Shown: positions 37,912 to 49,800, counted from the first letter of the stretch. The stretch is DNA of 64,000 nucleotides from Herbidospora galbida (GCF_005233835.1 NZ_SZQA01000023.1:1-64000), one strand, 5' to 3'. The notes: generated by a model not told the origin, from the sequence alone. Program-made: numbers and translations.

Positions 37912-38624
37912 CCGGCGCCGTCGGCCCGGAACTCTCCACCCACCACAGTCACCGCGACGTCACGGGTGGCTGGCTGCGCCCGGCGGTGTTCGGCGCGATG
38001 GACGGCCTGGTGTCGAACTTCGCGCTCATCGCCGGCGTGGCGGGCGGCACGGCCGACACCCGCGTGATCGCGCTCGCGGGTGTCGCGGGCCTGGCCGCCG
38101 GGGCGTTCTCGATGGCCGGAGGCGAGTACGTCTCGGTGGCGAGCCAGCGTGAGCTGGCCCAGGCCGAGATCGCGGTCGAGCGCCGCGAGATGGCCGTCCA
38201 CCCCGAAGAGGAGGAGGCCGAGCTGGCCGCCCTCTACGAACGGCGCGGCGTCGACCCCGGCCTGGCCGCAGAGGTGGCCCGGCAGATCTCCCGCAACCCC
38301 GAACAGGCCCTGGAAGTGCACACCCTCAACGAGCTGGGCGTGAAGCCCGACGATTTGCCGTCGCCGGTGACCGCCGCGCTGTCGTCGTTCCTGTCGTTCG
38401 CCGTCGGCGCCGTGATCCCGCTGGTGCCCTACATGGCCGGGGTGACCCACCTCTGGCTGTCGGCCGCGCTGTCCATGGTCGCGCTCTTCGGAGCGGGCGC
38501 CCTGGTGTCCCGGGTGACCGCGCGGAGCTGGTGGTTCAGCGGTCTGCGCCAGCTCCTGGTCGGCGGCGTCGCCGCCGGGCTGACCTGGGGACTGGGGTCG
38601 CTGATCGGAGCGAGCGGCCTGTGA
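37908..38624 (+). CDS. VIT1/CCC1-family transporter
   Basis: A 238-aa membrane protein of the vacuolar iron/manganese transporter family. TM1 includes GWLRPAVFGAMDGLVSNFALIAGVAGG, followed by LAAGAFSMAGGEYVSVASQREL and a long charged helical hairpin (EIAVERREMAVHPEEEEAELAAL), which in VIT1 binds metal. Three further TM helices follow (ALSSFLSFAVGAVIPLVPYM and others). It probably exports Fe2+ or Mn2+. The ATG overlaps the lgt stop. Confidence 0.93.
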   Translation: MTGAVGPELSTHHSHRDVTGGWLRPAVFGAMDGLVSNFALIAGVAGGTADTRVIALAGVAGLAAGAFSMAGGEYVSVASQRELAQAEIAVERREMAVHPEEEEAELAALYERRGVDPGLAAEVARQISRNPEQALEVHTLNELGVKPDDLPSPVTAALSSFLSFAVGAVIPLVPYMAGVTHLWLSAALSMVALFGAGALVSRVTARSWWFSGLRQLLVGGVAAGLTWGLGSLIGASGL

Positions 38625-39427
38625 CCCCCGCCAAGTCCTCCCGCGCCAAACGCCGTCCGGCGCCCGACGAGACCTGGGGCAGCGTCAAGCTGGCCGAGAT
38701 GGGGCTCACCGGCGGCCAGCAGAAGGTCCTCGCCGTCCTGGCCACCGTCGTCGGCATCCTGCTCATGGCGTACCTGCTGGTCTTCGTGGTCGAGGCGTTC
38801 GACGACGACCCGACGCCCGAGCTGCAGTCGAGCTCGCCGCTGGGCCAGGCCCGGCCGGCGGCCTACCGGGCGTGGCCGTCGCTGAAGCAGTTCGCGCCGA
38901 TCGCCGACCGCGCCGCCGACGCGAAGCCGCTGACGGTCGAAGAGGTCTTCACCACCAAGACGCTGAAGGCCGGCAAGATCACTTTGAAGCTGGGCGAGCG
39001 TCAGCTCGACGCCGACTGCGCCCGCGTCGTCTGGGGCGAGGCGCTGACCGAGGCGCTGGCGACGGCCGGCTGCACCCAGGCCGCCCGCGCCCAGTTCGTC
39101 AGCGCCGACGGCCGCTACGTCGCCCAGTACGCCCTGCTCAACCTGGAGTCGGTGACCGCCGCCGACGAACTGGTCCGGCAGATCTCCAACCTCTACCGGG
39201 GCGGCTGGCTGCTGCCGCTGCCCTCTGCCCAGCCGGCGCTGACCGGCTTCACCGAGGCCAGCGGCCACGCGATGGGCCACTACCTGGGCCTGGTCTGGAT
39301 CGGCCGCGCCGACGGTGAACGCCCGGAAGACACCGACGACATGGTGACCCTCGGCCTCGCGGTCCGCGAGGCGGAGAAGGTCGTCTACCGGCGGGTGGTC
39401 GCGGTGACCGGGGTCCCGGCCGGCTGA
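38621..39427 (+). CDS. Membrane-anchored extracytoplasmic protein, paralogue of 39518-40087
   Basis: A 268-aa protein that starts at a GTG overlapping the previous stop. A short basic N-terminus, one TM helix (VLAVLATVVGILLMAYLLVFVV, about 36-57), then an extracellular domain with two cysteines (DADCARVVWG, TAGCTQAARAQF). It shares a series of positions with the next gene: PLTVEEVF, the two Cys, A.F.NLE...ADELVRQ, and MGHYLGLVWIGRADG. No known family. The pair of cysteines suggests a disulfide, which the nearby Dsb-like pair could form. Confidence 0.82.
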   Translation: MTPAKSSRAKRRPAPDETWGSVKLAEMGLTGGQQKVLAVLATVVGILLMAYLLVFVVEAFDDDPTPELQSSSPLGQARPAAYRAWPSLKQFAPIADRAADAKPLTVEEVFTTKTLKAGKITLKLGERQLDADCARVVWGEALTEALATAGCTQAARAQFVSADGRYVAQYALLNLESVTAADELVRQISNLYRGGWLLPLPSAQPALTGFTEASGHAMGHYLGLVWIGRADGERPEDTDDMVTLGLAVREAEKVVYRRVVAVTGVPAG

Positions 39428-39517
39428 CCCCCGCCGCTGTCACCGCTTGCCCACGCTCGGTGTCCGCCTTTCGAGATGCACGCCCTCCCGCACCCCGATC
39501 CCCGTCATGATGGTGCG

Positions 39518-40087
39518 GTGAGGGTGGGACTGAAGATGCGCGTGGTGACCGTGCCGGTGCTCGCGGTGGCGCTGGCCGGGTGCTCCGACGCCGGCGGCGT
39601 CGACCGGCCGGGCACCGTCCGGGCCGAGATCAGCTCGGCGATCTACGCGCCGATCGCACAGCAGCGGGTCGACGCCGCGCCGCTGACCGAGCAGGAGGTC
39701 TTCCCGGCCCCGGCGCTCGGGGTCATGAAGAAGGAGTCGGTCACCCTGAGCGCCGACTGCGCCGTCGCGGTGTCCGCCGACGTCGACGGGTGCTCCCAGG
39801 TGGTGCGGGGGCTGTTCCGGGGGCCCGAGCTGGTCGGGCAGGTGGCGGTGTTCAACCTGGGTGACGTGGCGCAGGCCGACGCGCTGGTGCACCGGTTCAA
39901 GGAGGAGCTGTTCCTGACGCCGCTGGCCTCCGAGCGGGCCGGCACCGCGATGGTCAGGGCGATGGGCCACTTCGTGTCGGTCAGCTGGGTGTCGGCCGAG
40001 GGCGACGCGAGGCCCGACCTGGCCGAACCGCTGGCCGCCCTCGACCTGGCCTCACGCTTCGTCCAGGCCCGGATCCTCGCCCTCTAG
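39518..40087 (+). CDS. Lipoprotein, paralogue of the preceding gene
   Basis: A GTG start at 39518 gives a 189-aa protein with the lipoprotein signal VVTVPVLAVALAGCSDAGG (lipobox LAGC). The body aligns by eye with the previous protein: PLTEQEVFPAPAL, SADCAVAV, DGCSQVVRGLF, VAVFNLGDVAQADALVHRF and MGHFVSVSWVSAEG. The alternative start ATG 39536 still keeps the signal. It has no other recognisable domain. Its 3' end overlaps the convergent BpsA-like gene by 36 bases. A CATGAT box 6 bases ahead of the GTG may be a leaderless promoter. Confidence 0.82.
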   Translation: MRVGLKMRVVTVPVLAVALAGCSDAGGVDRPGTVRAEISSAIYAPIAQQRVDAAPLTEQEVFPAPALGVMKKESVTLSADCAVAVSADVDGCSQVVRGLFRGPELVGQVAVFNLGDVAQADALVHRFKEELFLTPLASERAGTAMVRAMGHFVSVSWVSAEGDARPDLAEPLAALDLASRFVQARILAL

Positions 40088-41485
40088 GCTGCGGGCGACC
40101 GCCTCGGCCAGGCCGGTCAGGCGGTGCATCGGGAGTTCGAGCGCGGTCGCGCCGGCCCAGGCCGGGATGCGCGCCCTGGCCTGGTTCTTCGTCAGGCCCA
40201 GTTCGGCGACCAGGCCTTCGCGCCAGGCGTTGGCGACCTTGCCGTGGCTGGTGGCCAGGATCCGCCGGGTGACGGCGTCGGGGGCGGGCGGGAGCCGTAC
40301 GGGCGAGGCGGTTCCGAAGACGCGGACCTCGGCGTCGCGGGCGGCGAGCACCAGGCGCGGGAGGGCGGCCTCCAGGCCGGGGGCGTGGATGGCCACCCGG
40401 GAGACCTGCGCGGCGTAGGGCTTGGCGAGCCACGTCGAGAGGCGGACCCGGGGGACGCCCGGGAGCAGATCGCGGGGCCAGTCGCCCACGAGCAGGTCGG
40501 GGGCGTAGTCGCCCAGCTCCGGGGGCGCGGCCTTGGCCGATTCGACCGCCTGCGGGCCCTGGGTGTAGATGGCGGTGGCCAGGCGGTCGACGCGGGAGGC
40601 GACGGCGGGCCAGCTCTTGGTGGTCGGGCGCAGGACGTAGAGGTCGGCGGCGCTGCCGATGGCCTCGGCGCCGTCGTAGCGGTTGAAGTCGGGATAGATC
40701 GCCTCGTTGAGCAGCTGCAGGTCGGCCAGGGAGTGCTGGACCTTCAGGGCCAGCATGGGGGTGCGCTCGGACGCGCCGTAGGCGAGCAGCACGCGGCCCT
40801 CGTCGCGGTCGCGCAGGCCTTCGAGGCCCCGGGCGACGAACAGGCCGACGCCGTCGGGGGTGTAGGGCGGGTCGGTGATCGCCAGATCGGCCCAGCCCCG
40901 GGCCGACGGGGGCAGGCCCAGCCGGAGATCGGCCCATCGGGTGGTCACCCCGAGGTCCTGCTCGTCGATGTACGCCAGGATCCGGTCGTCGACGTCGACG
41001 ACCATGACCTCGACGTCGGGATGGATGAGACGGACCGCCAGTGAGGTGAGGTCGTGGTCGCCCACGCAGAGCAGCCGCGAACCGGGCAGCCAGAACCGCG
41101 AGCCGAGCAGCAGAGCGCGCCTGACCACGGTTTCCGGGGTGGCCGACACGTGGTCGAGGGCCGACCGTCCGCGCGGCGCTCCGGCGATGAGCGCGGCCAT
41201 CCGCGCGACCACCTCGGCGTCCACCATGTGAGACACCGGGTCCGAAATAGAGGACGATATCGAAATGTTGTAGAGTTTGACCTGTTCAGTTGGGATTCGG
41301 ACGTGCTGATCGCGATGCTCAAGGGGGAGCACGCGCATGAGCGCCTCGATCGTCCTCCGGGACGTCGCCGTCTCCCTGACCACATCGGCGAGCGTCCACC
41401 AGCGTCCGTCCGACAGGAGAGAGACAGCCTTTCGCAACCGCCATCCGTCCACACCGGCACGCGCGTAGAGCTCGTCGATCGACAT
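40052..41485 (-). CDS. BpsA-like (bis-aminopropyl spermidine synthase family) protein with N-terminal winged helix
   Basis: A 477-aa protein. An N-terminal helical/winged-helix part (RKAVSLLSDGRWWTLADVVRE, TSRRTIEALM) precedes a SAM-type Rossmann core with RLLCVGDHDLTSLAV, VEVMVVDVDDRILAYID and AITDPPYTPDGVGLFVARGL. The DPPY signature and layout match the branched-chain polyamine synthase (BpsA) family known from thermophiles, and its little-studied actinobacterial relatives. Residues 300-477 are unrecognised. Whether it makes a polyamine or modifies something else is open. The ATG at 41485 is preceded by TAAGGT with 7 bases between, so it is probably leaderless. Confidence 0.8.
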   Translation of the reverse strand: MSIDELYARAGVDGWRLRKAVSLLSDGRWWTLADVVRETATSRRTIEALMRVLPLEHRDQHVRIPTEQVKLYNISISSSISDPVSHMVDAEVVARMAALIAGAPRGRSALDHVSATPETVVRRALLLGSRFWLPGSRLLCVGDHDLTSLAVRLIHPDVEVMVVDVDDRILAYIDEQDLGVTTRWADLRLGLPPSARGWADLAITDPPYTPDGVGLFVARGLEGLRDRDEGRVLLAYGASERTPMLALKVQHSLADLQLLNEAIYPDFNRYDGAEAIGSAADLYVLRPTTKSWPAVASRVDRLATAIYTQGPQAVESAKAAPPELGDYAPDLLVGDWPRDLLPGVPRVRLSTWLAKPYAAQVSRVAIHAPGLEAALPRLVLAARDAEVRVFGTASPVRLPPAPDAVTRRILATSHGKVANAWREGLVAELGLTKNQARARIPAWAGATALELPMHRLTGLAEAVARSLEGEDPGLDEA

Positions 41486-41492
41486 ACGCGAA

Positions 41493-41498
41493 ACCTTA
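41493..41498 (-). promoter_or_regulatory. -10 box (TAAGGT) of leaderless BpsA-like gene
   Basis: On the minus strand TAAGGT is followed by seven bases and the ATG at 41485, with no ribosome site between them. Confidence 0.4.
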
Positions 41499-41614
41499 GT
41501 GGGCCCGGCGGGTGCCATCCGGAAACGGTGGGGTAACCTCTACTCACTACAACTGCAGCAGGGCCAGCGTCGTCCCTCTGTCACCACGCAGAAGATGACG
41601 ACGGGAGTGATTTC

Positions 41615-44600
41615 ATGCCTGCTGCCCGCCATGGCCGTCCTGGGGACCTTCCCGAGCCTCAGGGCCTTTACGACCCCTCGTACGAGCATGACGCCTGTGG
41701 TGTCGCCATGGTGGCCGACGTCCACGGCCGCCGTAGCTACGACATCGTCGAGAAGGCTCTGACCGCGCTCATCAACCTCGATCACCGGGGTGCTCGGGGG
41801 AGCGAACCGGACACCGGTGACGGCGCCGGCATCCTGACCCAGATCCCGGACGCGTTCTTCCGCGCGGTCGTCCCCTTCGACCTCCCGGAGGCCGGGAAGT
41901 ACGCCGCCGGCATCGCCTTCCTGCCCATCGACGCGCAGGCCCGGGCGACCGCCCTGCGGATGATCGACGAGATCGCGACCGAGGAGAACGTCAAGGTCCT
42001 CGGCTGGCGCGACGTGCCCGTCGACACGCGGCACGCCGGGCCGACCGCCCGCGCCGTGATGCCCCACTTCATGCAGCTCTTCGTGAGCTCCGGCGACCTG
42101 TCGGGCATCGAGCTCGACCGGGCCGCCTTCGCCTTCCGCAAGCGGGCCGAGCACGAGGCCGACGTCTACTTCGCCTCGCTCTCCAGCCGGACCACCGTCT
42201 ACAAGGGCATGCTCACCCCGCAGCAGGTCGAGCCCTTCTTCCCCGACCTGTCGGACGAGCGCTACGTCACCGCCATCGCGCTGGTGCACTCGCGCTTCTC
42301 CACCAACACCTTCCCGTCGTGGCCGCTGTCGCACCCCTACCGCTACGTGGCCCACAACGGCGAGATCAACACCGTCAAGGGCAACCGCAACTGGATGCGC
42401 GCCCGCGAGACGATGCTGGAGACCGGCCTCATCCCCGGTGACCTCGAGCGGCTGTTCCCCATCTGCGACCCCGACGGCTCCGACACCGCCTCGTTCGACG
42501 AGACGCTGGAGCTGCTGCACCTCGGCGGGCGCTCGCTGCCGCACGCCGTGCTGATGATGATCCCGGAGGCGTGGGAGAACCACACGGAGATGGACCCGGC
42601 CCGCCGGGCCTTCTACGAGTTCCACTCCACGCTGATGGAGGCCTGGGACGGCCCCGCGTCGATCTCCTTCTCCGACGGCACCGTCGTCGGCGCCGTGCTC
42701 GACCGCAACGGCCTGCGTCCCGGCCGGTTCTACGTCACCGACGACGGCCTGGTCATCCTGGGCTCCGAGGCGGGCGTGCTGAGCGACATCCCGCAGGAGA
42801 AGGTGGTCCGCAAGGGCCGTCTCCAGCCGGGCAAGATGTTCCTCGTCGACACCGCCCAGGGGCGGATCATCGAGGACGACGAGATCAAGGCCGAACTGGC
42901 CGCCGCCGAGCCCTACGAGGAGTGGCTGCACGCCGGTCTGGTGCGGTTCGAGGAGCTGCCCGAGCGCGAGCACGAGCACCCCACCCACGAGGCCCTCGTC
43001 AAGCGCCAGCAGACCTTCGGCTACACCGAGGAAGAGCTGCGGATCATCCTCACCCCGATGGCCGCGACCGGCGCCGAGCCGATCGGGTCGATGGGCACCG
43101 ACAGCCCGGTCGCCGCGCTGAGCGACAAGCCGCGGCTGCTGTTCGACTACTTCAGCCAGCTGTTCGCGCAGGTCACCAATCCGCCGCTGGACGCCATCCG
43201 CGAGGAGCTCGTCACCTCGCTGCAGTCGACCATCGGCCCCGAGCACAACCTGCTCGAGCCGGGCGCGGCCTCCTGCCGCCGTCTGGTGCTGCCCTACCCG
43301 GTGATCGACAACGACGAGCTCGCCAAGATCGTCCACATCAACGACGAGGGCGCGCTGCCCGGCTTCCAGCCCCACGTCGTCTCCGGTCTCTTCCACGTCG
43401 GCGGGGGCGGCGACGCGCTGACCCGGCGGCTGCAGGAGATCCGCGAGGAGGTCTCGCAGGCGATCGCCGACGGCGCCCGCATCATCGTGCTGTCCGACCG
43501 CGGGTCGAACGCCGAGAAGGCGCCGATCCCGTCGCTGCTGCTGACCGGCGCGGTGCACCACCACCTGATCCGGGAGAAGTCCCGCACCCGGGTGGGCCTG
43601 GTCATCGAGACCGGCGAGGCGCGCGAGTGCCACCACATGGCCCTGCTCATCGGCTACGGTGCCAGCGCGATCAACCCCTACCTGGCGATCGAGACCGTCG
43701 AGGAGCTGTTCCCCGACAGCCGCAAGGCGGTCCGCAACCTCATCAAGGCGTACGGCAAGGGCGTCCTGAAGGTCATGTCCAAGATGGGCGTGTCCACGGT
43801 GGCGTCGTACACGGGCGCCCAGATCTTCGAGGCCCTGGGCCTCGGGGCCGAGGTCATCGCCGAGTGCTTCACCGGCACCAACTCGCGGCTCGGCGGCGTC
43901 GGGTTCGACGTGCTGGCCAAGGAGGCGCTGCAGCGGCACACCAAGGCGTACCCGAGGGCCGAGAACGCCCACCGGCGCCTGGAGGTCGGCGGCGAATACC
44001 AGTGGCGGCGCGAAGGCGAGCCCCACCTGTTCAACCCGACGACCGTCTTCAAGCTCCAGCACGCCACCCGCACGCGGCGTTACGAGATCTTCAAGGAGTA
44101 CACCGACCTGATCGACGGTCAGGCCGAGACCCTGATGACGCTGCGCGGCCTGTTCAAGCTGCGCCCGGCGGCCGGCGGCCCCATCTCGATCGACGAGGTC
44201 GAGCCGGTCTCCGAGATCGTCCGGCGGTTCTCCACCGGCGCGATGTCCTACGGCTCCATCTCGATGGAGGCCCACGAGACCCTCGCCATCGCCATGAACC
44301 GGCTCGGCGCCAAGTCGAACACCGGTGAGGGCGGCGAGGACCCCGAGCGCCTCTACGACCCGACCCGCCGCTCGGCGATCAAGCAGGTGGCCTCCGGCCG
44401 CTTCGGCGTGACCTCGGAGTACCTGGTCAACGCCGACGACGTGCAGATCAAGATGGCCCAGGGCGCCAAGCCCGGCGAGGGCGGCCAGCTGCCCGGCCAC
44501 AAGGTCTACCCGTGGATCGCCAAGACCCGGCACTCCACGCCGGGCGTCGGCCTGATCTCGCCGCCGCCGCACCACGACATCTACTCGATCGAGGACCTGG

Positions 44601-46114
44601 CGCAGCTCATCCACGACCTGAAGAACGCCAACCCGAAGGCCCGCATCCACGTGAAGCTGGTCTCCGAGGTCGGCGTCGGCACGGTCGCGGCGGGCGTCTC
44701 CAAGGCCCACGCCGACGTCGTGCTGATCTCCGGTCACGACGGCGGCACCGGCGCCTCTCCGCTGACCTCGCTGAAGCACGCGGGCACCCCGTGGGAGCTC
44801 GGCCTGGCCGAGACCCAGCAGACCCTGCTGCTCAACGGCCTGCGCGACCGGATCGTGGTGCAGGCCGACGGCCAGCTCAAGACCGGCCGCGACGTCATCA
44901 TCGCCGCCCTGCTCGGCGCCGAGGAGTACGGCTTCGCCACCGCTCCGCTGGTGGTCTCGGGCTGCGTCATGATGCGCGTCTGCCACCTCGACACCTGCCC
45001 GGTGGGTGTGGCCACCCAGAACCCCGAGCTGCGCAAGCGCTTCACCGGCAAGCCGGAGTTCGTGGTCAACTACTTCGAGTTCATCGCCGAGGAGGTCAGG
45101 GAGTACCTGGCCGAGCTGGGCTACCGCTCGCTCGACGAGGTCATCGGCCGCAGCGACCTGCTCGACACCGAGGCCGCCGTGACCCACTGGAAGGCCCAGG
45201 GCCTGGACCTGTCGCCGATCCTCTACCAGCCGGAGCTGCCGCAGGGCACCCCGCGCAAGCAGGTCGTCGCGCAGGACCACGGCCTGGCCGAGGCGCTCGA
45301 CAACACGCTGATCCAGCTGGCCGAGGGCGCGATCGAGTTCGGCCAGCAGGTCACGCTGGAGCTGCCGATCCGCAACGTCAACCGGACCGTCGGCACCATG
45401 CTCGGCCACCACGTCACCAAGAAGTGGGGCGGGGCGGGCCTGCCGGAGAACACGATCGACGTGAGCTTCACCGGTTCGGCGGGCAACTCGTTCGGCGCGT
45501 TCGTGCCCAAGGGCATCACGCTGCGGCTGACCGGCGACGCCAACGACTACGTCGGCAAGGGCCTGTCGGGCGGCCGGATCACGGTCACCCCGCCGAGCGA
45601 CCTGCTCGACGGCCAGATCATCGCCGGCAACGTCGGCCTCTACGGCGCGACCTCCGGCGAGGCGTTCATCCGGGGCGTGGTGGGCGAGCGGTTCTGCGTC
45701 CGCAACTCCGGCGCCACGGCCGTCGTCGAGGGCGTGGGCGACCACGGGTGCGAGTACATGACCGGCGGCCGGGCCGTCGTCCTGGGGCCGACCGGGCGCA
45801 ACTTCGCGGCCGGCATGTCCGGCGGCGTGGCCTACGTGCTGGACCTCAAGCCCGAGCGGGTCAACCGCGAGATGGTCGAGCTGGAGGCCCTCAGCGCCGA
45901 GGACTCCGAGATCCTTCGCGAGCTGGTCGAGAAGCACCTGGCCGAGACCGGTTCGCCGGTGGCCAAGGGCCTGCTCGCCGACTGGGAGGCGGCCGCCGCC
46001 AGGTTCGGCAAGATCATGCCGATCGACTACAAGCGGGTGCTCACCGCCAGGGCCACGGCCGAGGCCGAGGGCCGCGACATCGACGAGGCCATCATGGCCG
46101 CGGTTCACGGATAA
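41615..46114 (+). CDS. gltB: Glutamate synthase (NADPH), large chain
   Basis: A 1499-aa enzyme that makes two glutamates from glutamine and 2-oxoglutarate. After a 27-residue propeptide the N-terminal nucleophile is Cys28 ([11 protein letters not shown]) of the Ntn glutaminase domain. The central and FMN-binding domains carry [12 protein letters not shown] and [11 protein letters not shown] 3Fe-4S site is formed by Cys1117, Cys1123 and Cys1128 ([15 protein letters not shown]). The C-terminal beta-helix repeats ([21 protein letters not shown]) complete it. GGGAG lies 8 bases upstream of the ATG. It pairs with gltD after a 12-base gap. Confidence 0.98.
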   Translation: MPAARHGRPGDLPEPQGLYDPSYEHDACGVAMVADVHGRRSYDIVEKALTALINLDHRGARGSEPDTGDGAGILTQIPDAFFRAVVPFDLPEAGKYAAGIAFLPIDAQARATALRMIDEIATEENVKVLGWRDVPVDTRHAGPTARAVMPHFMQLFVSSGDLSGIELDRAAFAFRKRAEHEADVYFASLSSRTTVYKGMLTPQQVEPFFPDLSDERYVTAIALVHSRFSTNTFPSWPLSHPYRYVAHNGEINTVKGNRNWMRARETMLETGLIPGDLERLFPICDPDGSDTASFDETLELLHLGGRSLPHAVLMMIPEAWENHTEMDPARRAFYEFHSTLMEAWDGPASISFSDGTVVGAVLDRNGLRPGRFYVTDDGLVILGSEAGVLSDIPQEKVVRKGRLQPGKMFLVDTAQGRIIEDDEIKAELAAAEPYEEWLHAGLVRFEELPEREHEHPTHEALVKRQQTFGYTEEELRIILTPMAATGAEPIGSMGTDSPVAALSDKPRLLFDYFSQLFAQVTNPPLDAIREELVTSLQSTIGPEHNLLEPGAASCRRLVLPYPVIDNDELAKIVHINDEGALPGFQPHVVSGLFHVGGGGDALTRRLQEIREEVSQAIADGARIIVLSDRGSNAEKAPIPSLLLTGAVHHHLIREKSRTRVGLVIETGEARECHHMALLIGYGASAINPYLAIETVEELFPDSRKAVRNLIKAYGKGVLKVMSKMGVSTVASYTGAQIFEALGLGAEVIAECFTGTNSRLGGVGFDVLAKEALQRHTKAYPRAENAHRRLEVGGEYQWRREGEPHLFNPTTVFKLQHATRTRRYEIFKEYTDLIDGQAETLMTLRGLFKLRPAAGGPISIDEVEPVSEIVRRFSTGAMSYGSISMEAHETLAIAMNRLGAKSNTGEGGEDPERLYDPTRRSAIKQVASGRFGVTSEYLVNADDVQIKMAQGAKPGEGGQLPGHKVYPWIAKTRHSTPGVGLISPPPHHDIYSIEDLAQLIHDLKNANPKARIHVKLVSEVGVGTVAAGVSKAHADVVLISGHDGGTGASPLTSLKHAGTPWELGLAETQQTLLLNGLRDRIVVQADGQLKTGRDVIIAALLGAEEYGFATAPLVVSGCVMMRVCHLDTCPVGVATQNPELRKRFTGKPEFVVNYFEFIAEEVREYLAELGYRSLDEVIGRSDLLDTEAAVTHWKAQGLDLSPILYQPELPQGTPRKQVVAQDHGLAEALDNTLIQLAEGAIEFGQQVTLELPIRNVNRTVGTMLGHHVTKKWGGAGLPENTIDVSFTGSAGNSFGAFVPKGITLRLTGDANDYVGKGLSGGRITVTPPSDLLDGQIIAGNVGLYGATSGEAFIRGVVGERFCVRNSGATAVVEGVGDHGCEYMTGGRAVVLGPTGRNFAAGMSGGVAYVLDLKPERVNREMVELEALSAEDSEILRELVEKHLAETGSPVAKGLLADWEAAAARFGKIMPIDYKRVLTARATAEAEGRDIDEAIMAAVHG

Positions 46115-46126
46115 GGGGGTAACGAC

Positions 46127-47593
<1,467 letters not shown>

Positions 47594-47601
47594 TACGTCA
47601 A

Positions 47602-47646
47602 AACGGCGCCCCCTGCGTATTCCAGGGGGCGCCGTTCTGCGTTTTT
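47602..47646 (+). terminator. Rho-independent terminator after gltD
   Basis: AACGGCGCCCCCT and AGGGGGCGCCGTT form a perfect 13-bp stem with a 9-base loop, followed by CTGCGTTTTT. It is the most classical terminator in the window. Confidence 0.9.
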
Positions 47647-47759
47647 GGGCCGATCCTTTAGGGCAATTCCGGAATATCTACTTTTGTGGGATGCGCGTTG
47701 AGTTGCGGACGCCCGGAGGGGTTCGCGAGGATCAGGACGTTCCAGATCGAGGAGGACCG

Positions 47760-49352
47760 GTGCGTAAGGCAGTATTCGCGGGGTTGGCGCTGACCCTGCT
47801 GACCACGGCCTGCGCGGCCTCCCAGGAGACGGCCGTCTCCCACGACTACCTCGTGTTCTACACGCCCGGCCAGGGCGGCGCCGCGACCGGCGTCGTCGAG
47901 GCGACCGGCGGCGACGTGCTGTCCGACGACGCCGAGCTCGGTTACCTGGTGGCCCGCGCCGCCCGCATCCCGTCGGGACCGTCGATCGTGGGCGTCATGT
48001 CCGACAAGCCGATCGGCGAGATCGCCCGCGCCAAACCCGTCGCCGCGCCCGTCGCCGCGCCGCGCCGCGCGGCGGTGAAGAACGAGCCGCTCGCCGGCCG
48101 CCAGTGGGACATGCGGATGATCGGGGCGACCGCGTCGGGGTCGTACAAGAAGCAGATCGGCAACCACAAGGTGCTGGTCGGAGTCATCGACACCGGGATC
48201 GACGGCAAGCACCCGGACATCGCGCCCAACTTCAACCGGAAGCTGTCGCGCAACTTCGTCACCGACCGGCCGAAGGACTCCAAGGGCAAGAACTTCGACG
48301 GCCCGTGCGAGTTCAAGGGCTGCAAGGACCCGGCCGACCACGACGACGACGGCCACGGCACCCACGTGGCCAGCACGATCGCCTCGCCGCTCAACGGCAT
48401 CGGCATCGGCGGGGTCGCGCCCGGCGTGTCGCTGGTCAACCTGCGGGCCGGCACCGACTCGGGCTACTTCTTCCTCAAGCCGACCATGGACGCCCTGAAG
48501 TACGCCGCCGACAACGGCATCGACGTGGTCAACATGTCGTTCTACGTCGACCCGTGGAACTTCAACTGCCCGGCCAACCCGGCCGACACCCCGGCCCAGC
48601 AGTCGGAGCAGAAGGCCATCATCGCGGGCATGACCCGCGCGGTCGCCTACGCCCGCGCCCGCGGCGTGACCCTGATCAGCGCCATCGGCAACGGCTCCAC
48701 CGACCTCGGCGACCCGACCCAGGACACCGGCAGCCCCGACTACCCGTCGGGCGCGGCCAAGTCCCGGAAGATCGACAACACCTGCCTGAACATCCCGGCC
48801 GAACTCCCCGGCGTGATCACGGTGACCTCGGTCGGCCCGAGCAAGCGCAAGGCCGTCTACTCCGACTACGGCGCCGAGCAGGCCGACGTGGCCGCCCCCG
48901 GCGGCGACGCTCTCGACACCGGCACCTCGCTCAAGGGGGCCGCCCGTGAGATCCTGGCCGCCGCACCCCGCAACGCGCTCCGGGCCGCGACCTCGATCGA
49001 CGCCAAGGGGCAGCCGCTGACCTCCTCGGTCGTCCGGGAGTGCAAGAACGGCACGTGCTCCTACTACCAGTACCTCGAGGGCACCTCGATGGCCGCCCCG
49101 CACGTCTCCGGGGTCGCCGCGCTGCTGGTGGCCCGGTTCGGCAAGCCCGGCAAGGGCGGCCTGCAGCTCGACCCGGCCCGGCTGGAGAGCCTGCTCTACG
49201 CCTCCACCTACGACCGCGGCTGCCCGGCCTCGGGCAACTACCGCTACTCGGCCGACACGACCCACGCCTGCGTGGGCTCAACGTCGCGGAACGGCTTCTA
49301 CGGAAACGGCATCATCAGCGCGCAGAAGGCGGTCACGATCGCGGGTACTTAG
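47760..49352 (+). CDS. Secreted subtilase (S8) lipoprotein
   Basis: A 530-aa protein. GTG 47760 follows GAGGAGG. The lipoprotein signal is VRKAVFAGLALTLLTTAC (lipobox TTAC). Residues up to about 120 act as a propeptide-like region. The peptidase has canonical catalytic motifs: Asp in VGVIDTGIDG, His in GHGTHVASTIA and Ser in GTSMAAPHVSG. Extra loops contain cysteine pairs (GPCEFKGCKD, CLNIP, ECKNGTCS, GCPAS, HACVG), suggesting disulfides. It is probably an extracellular, membrane-tethered protease. It has no clear partner gene. Confidence 0.92.
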   Translation: MRKAVFAGLALTLLTTACAASQETAVSHDYLVFYTPGQGGAATGVVEATGGDVLSDDAELGYLVARAARIPSGPSIVGVMSDKPIGEIARAKPVAAPVAAPRRAAVKNEPLAGRQWDMRMIGATASGSYKKQIGNHKVLVGVIDTGIDGKHPDIAPNFNRKLSRNFVTDRPKDSKGKNFDGPCEFKGCKDPADHDDDGHGTHVASTIASPLNGIGIGGVAPGVSLVNLRAGTDSGYFFLKPTMDALKYAADNGIDVVNMSFYVDPWNFNCPANPADTPAQQSEQKAIIAGMTRAVAYARARGVTLISAIGNGSTDLGDPTQDTGSPDYPSGAAKSRKIDNTCLNIPAELPGVITVTSVGPSKRKAVYSDYGAEQADVAAPGGDALDTGTSLKGAAREILAAAPRNALRAATSIDAKGQPLTSSVVRECKNGTCSYYQYLEGTSMAAPHVSGVAALLVARFGKPGKGGLQLDPARLESLLYASTYDRGCPASGNYRYSADTTHACVGSTSRNGFYGNGIISAQKAVTIAGT

Positions 49353-49398
49353 AGAGGAGATGAGTAGCCGGACGGATTCCGGCCTCCGGTTCTCTTCT

Positions 49399-49404
49399 TA
49401 GGTT
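49399..49404 (+). promoter_or_regulatory. -10 box (TAGGTT) of leaderless DUF2784 gene
   Basis: TAGGTT, then CGAAAA, then the ATG at 49411, with no ribosome site. Confidence 0.45.
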
Positions 49405-49410
49405 CGAAAA

Positions 49411-49800
49411 ATGATTTATCACGTTCTATGGCAAACCGTGATGGTCGTCCATTTCCTCGTCCTCGCGTACATCGCCCTGGGCGGTTTCCTGGCCTGGTGG
49501 TGGCCCCGCCTGATCTGGCCCAGCCTGGGGTTCGCCGGGTGGGGCGCGATCCAGCTCACCGGGGTGGTCGAGTGCCCGCTGACGGTCCTGGAGAACTGGG
49601 CCCGTGATCGGGCCGGCGCCCACCTGCTGGAGCCCGGCGGGTTCATCGACACCTACATCACGGGCGTGGTCTATCCGGCGCGGTATCTCGCGGAGGTCCG
49701 CGTCGGGGTCGTCGCGTTGATCGTGATCTCGTGGGTCGGCTTCGCGGTCGTCCGCCACCGCCGTCACGTGGCGGGGAAGTCGCAGACGTCGATCGCGTAG
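49411..49800 (+). CDS. DUF2784 membrane protein
   Basis: A 129-aa protein with the DUF2784 pattern: VMVVHFLVLAYIALGGFLAWWWP, then GVVECPLTVLENWAR and FIDTYITGVVYPARY, and a last TM helix VRVGVVALIVISWVGFAVV. Three or four TM segments are predicted. The function of the family is unknown. Its end overlaps the convergent lipoprotein by 37 bases. The promoter spacing fixes the start. Confidence 0.93.
   Translation: MIYHVLWQTVMVVHFLVLAYIALGGFLAWWWPRLIWPSLGFAGWGAIQLTGVVECPLTVLENWARDRAGAHLLEPGGFIDTYITGVVYPARYLAEVRVGVVALIVISWVGFAVVRHRRHVAGKSQTSIA

Noticed and set aside
49353-49398. Weak hairpin CCGGA-CGGAT-TCCGG after the secreted subtilase
   Set aside because: Only 5 bp and no U-run; too weak to call as a terminator.
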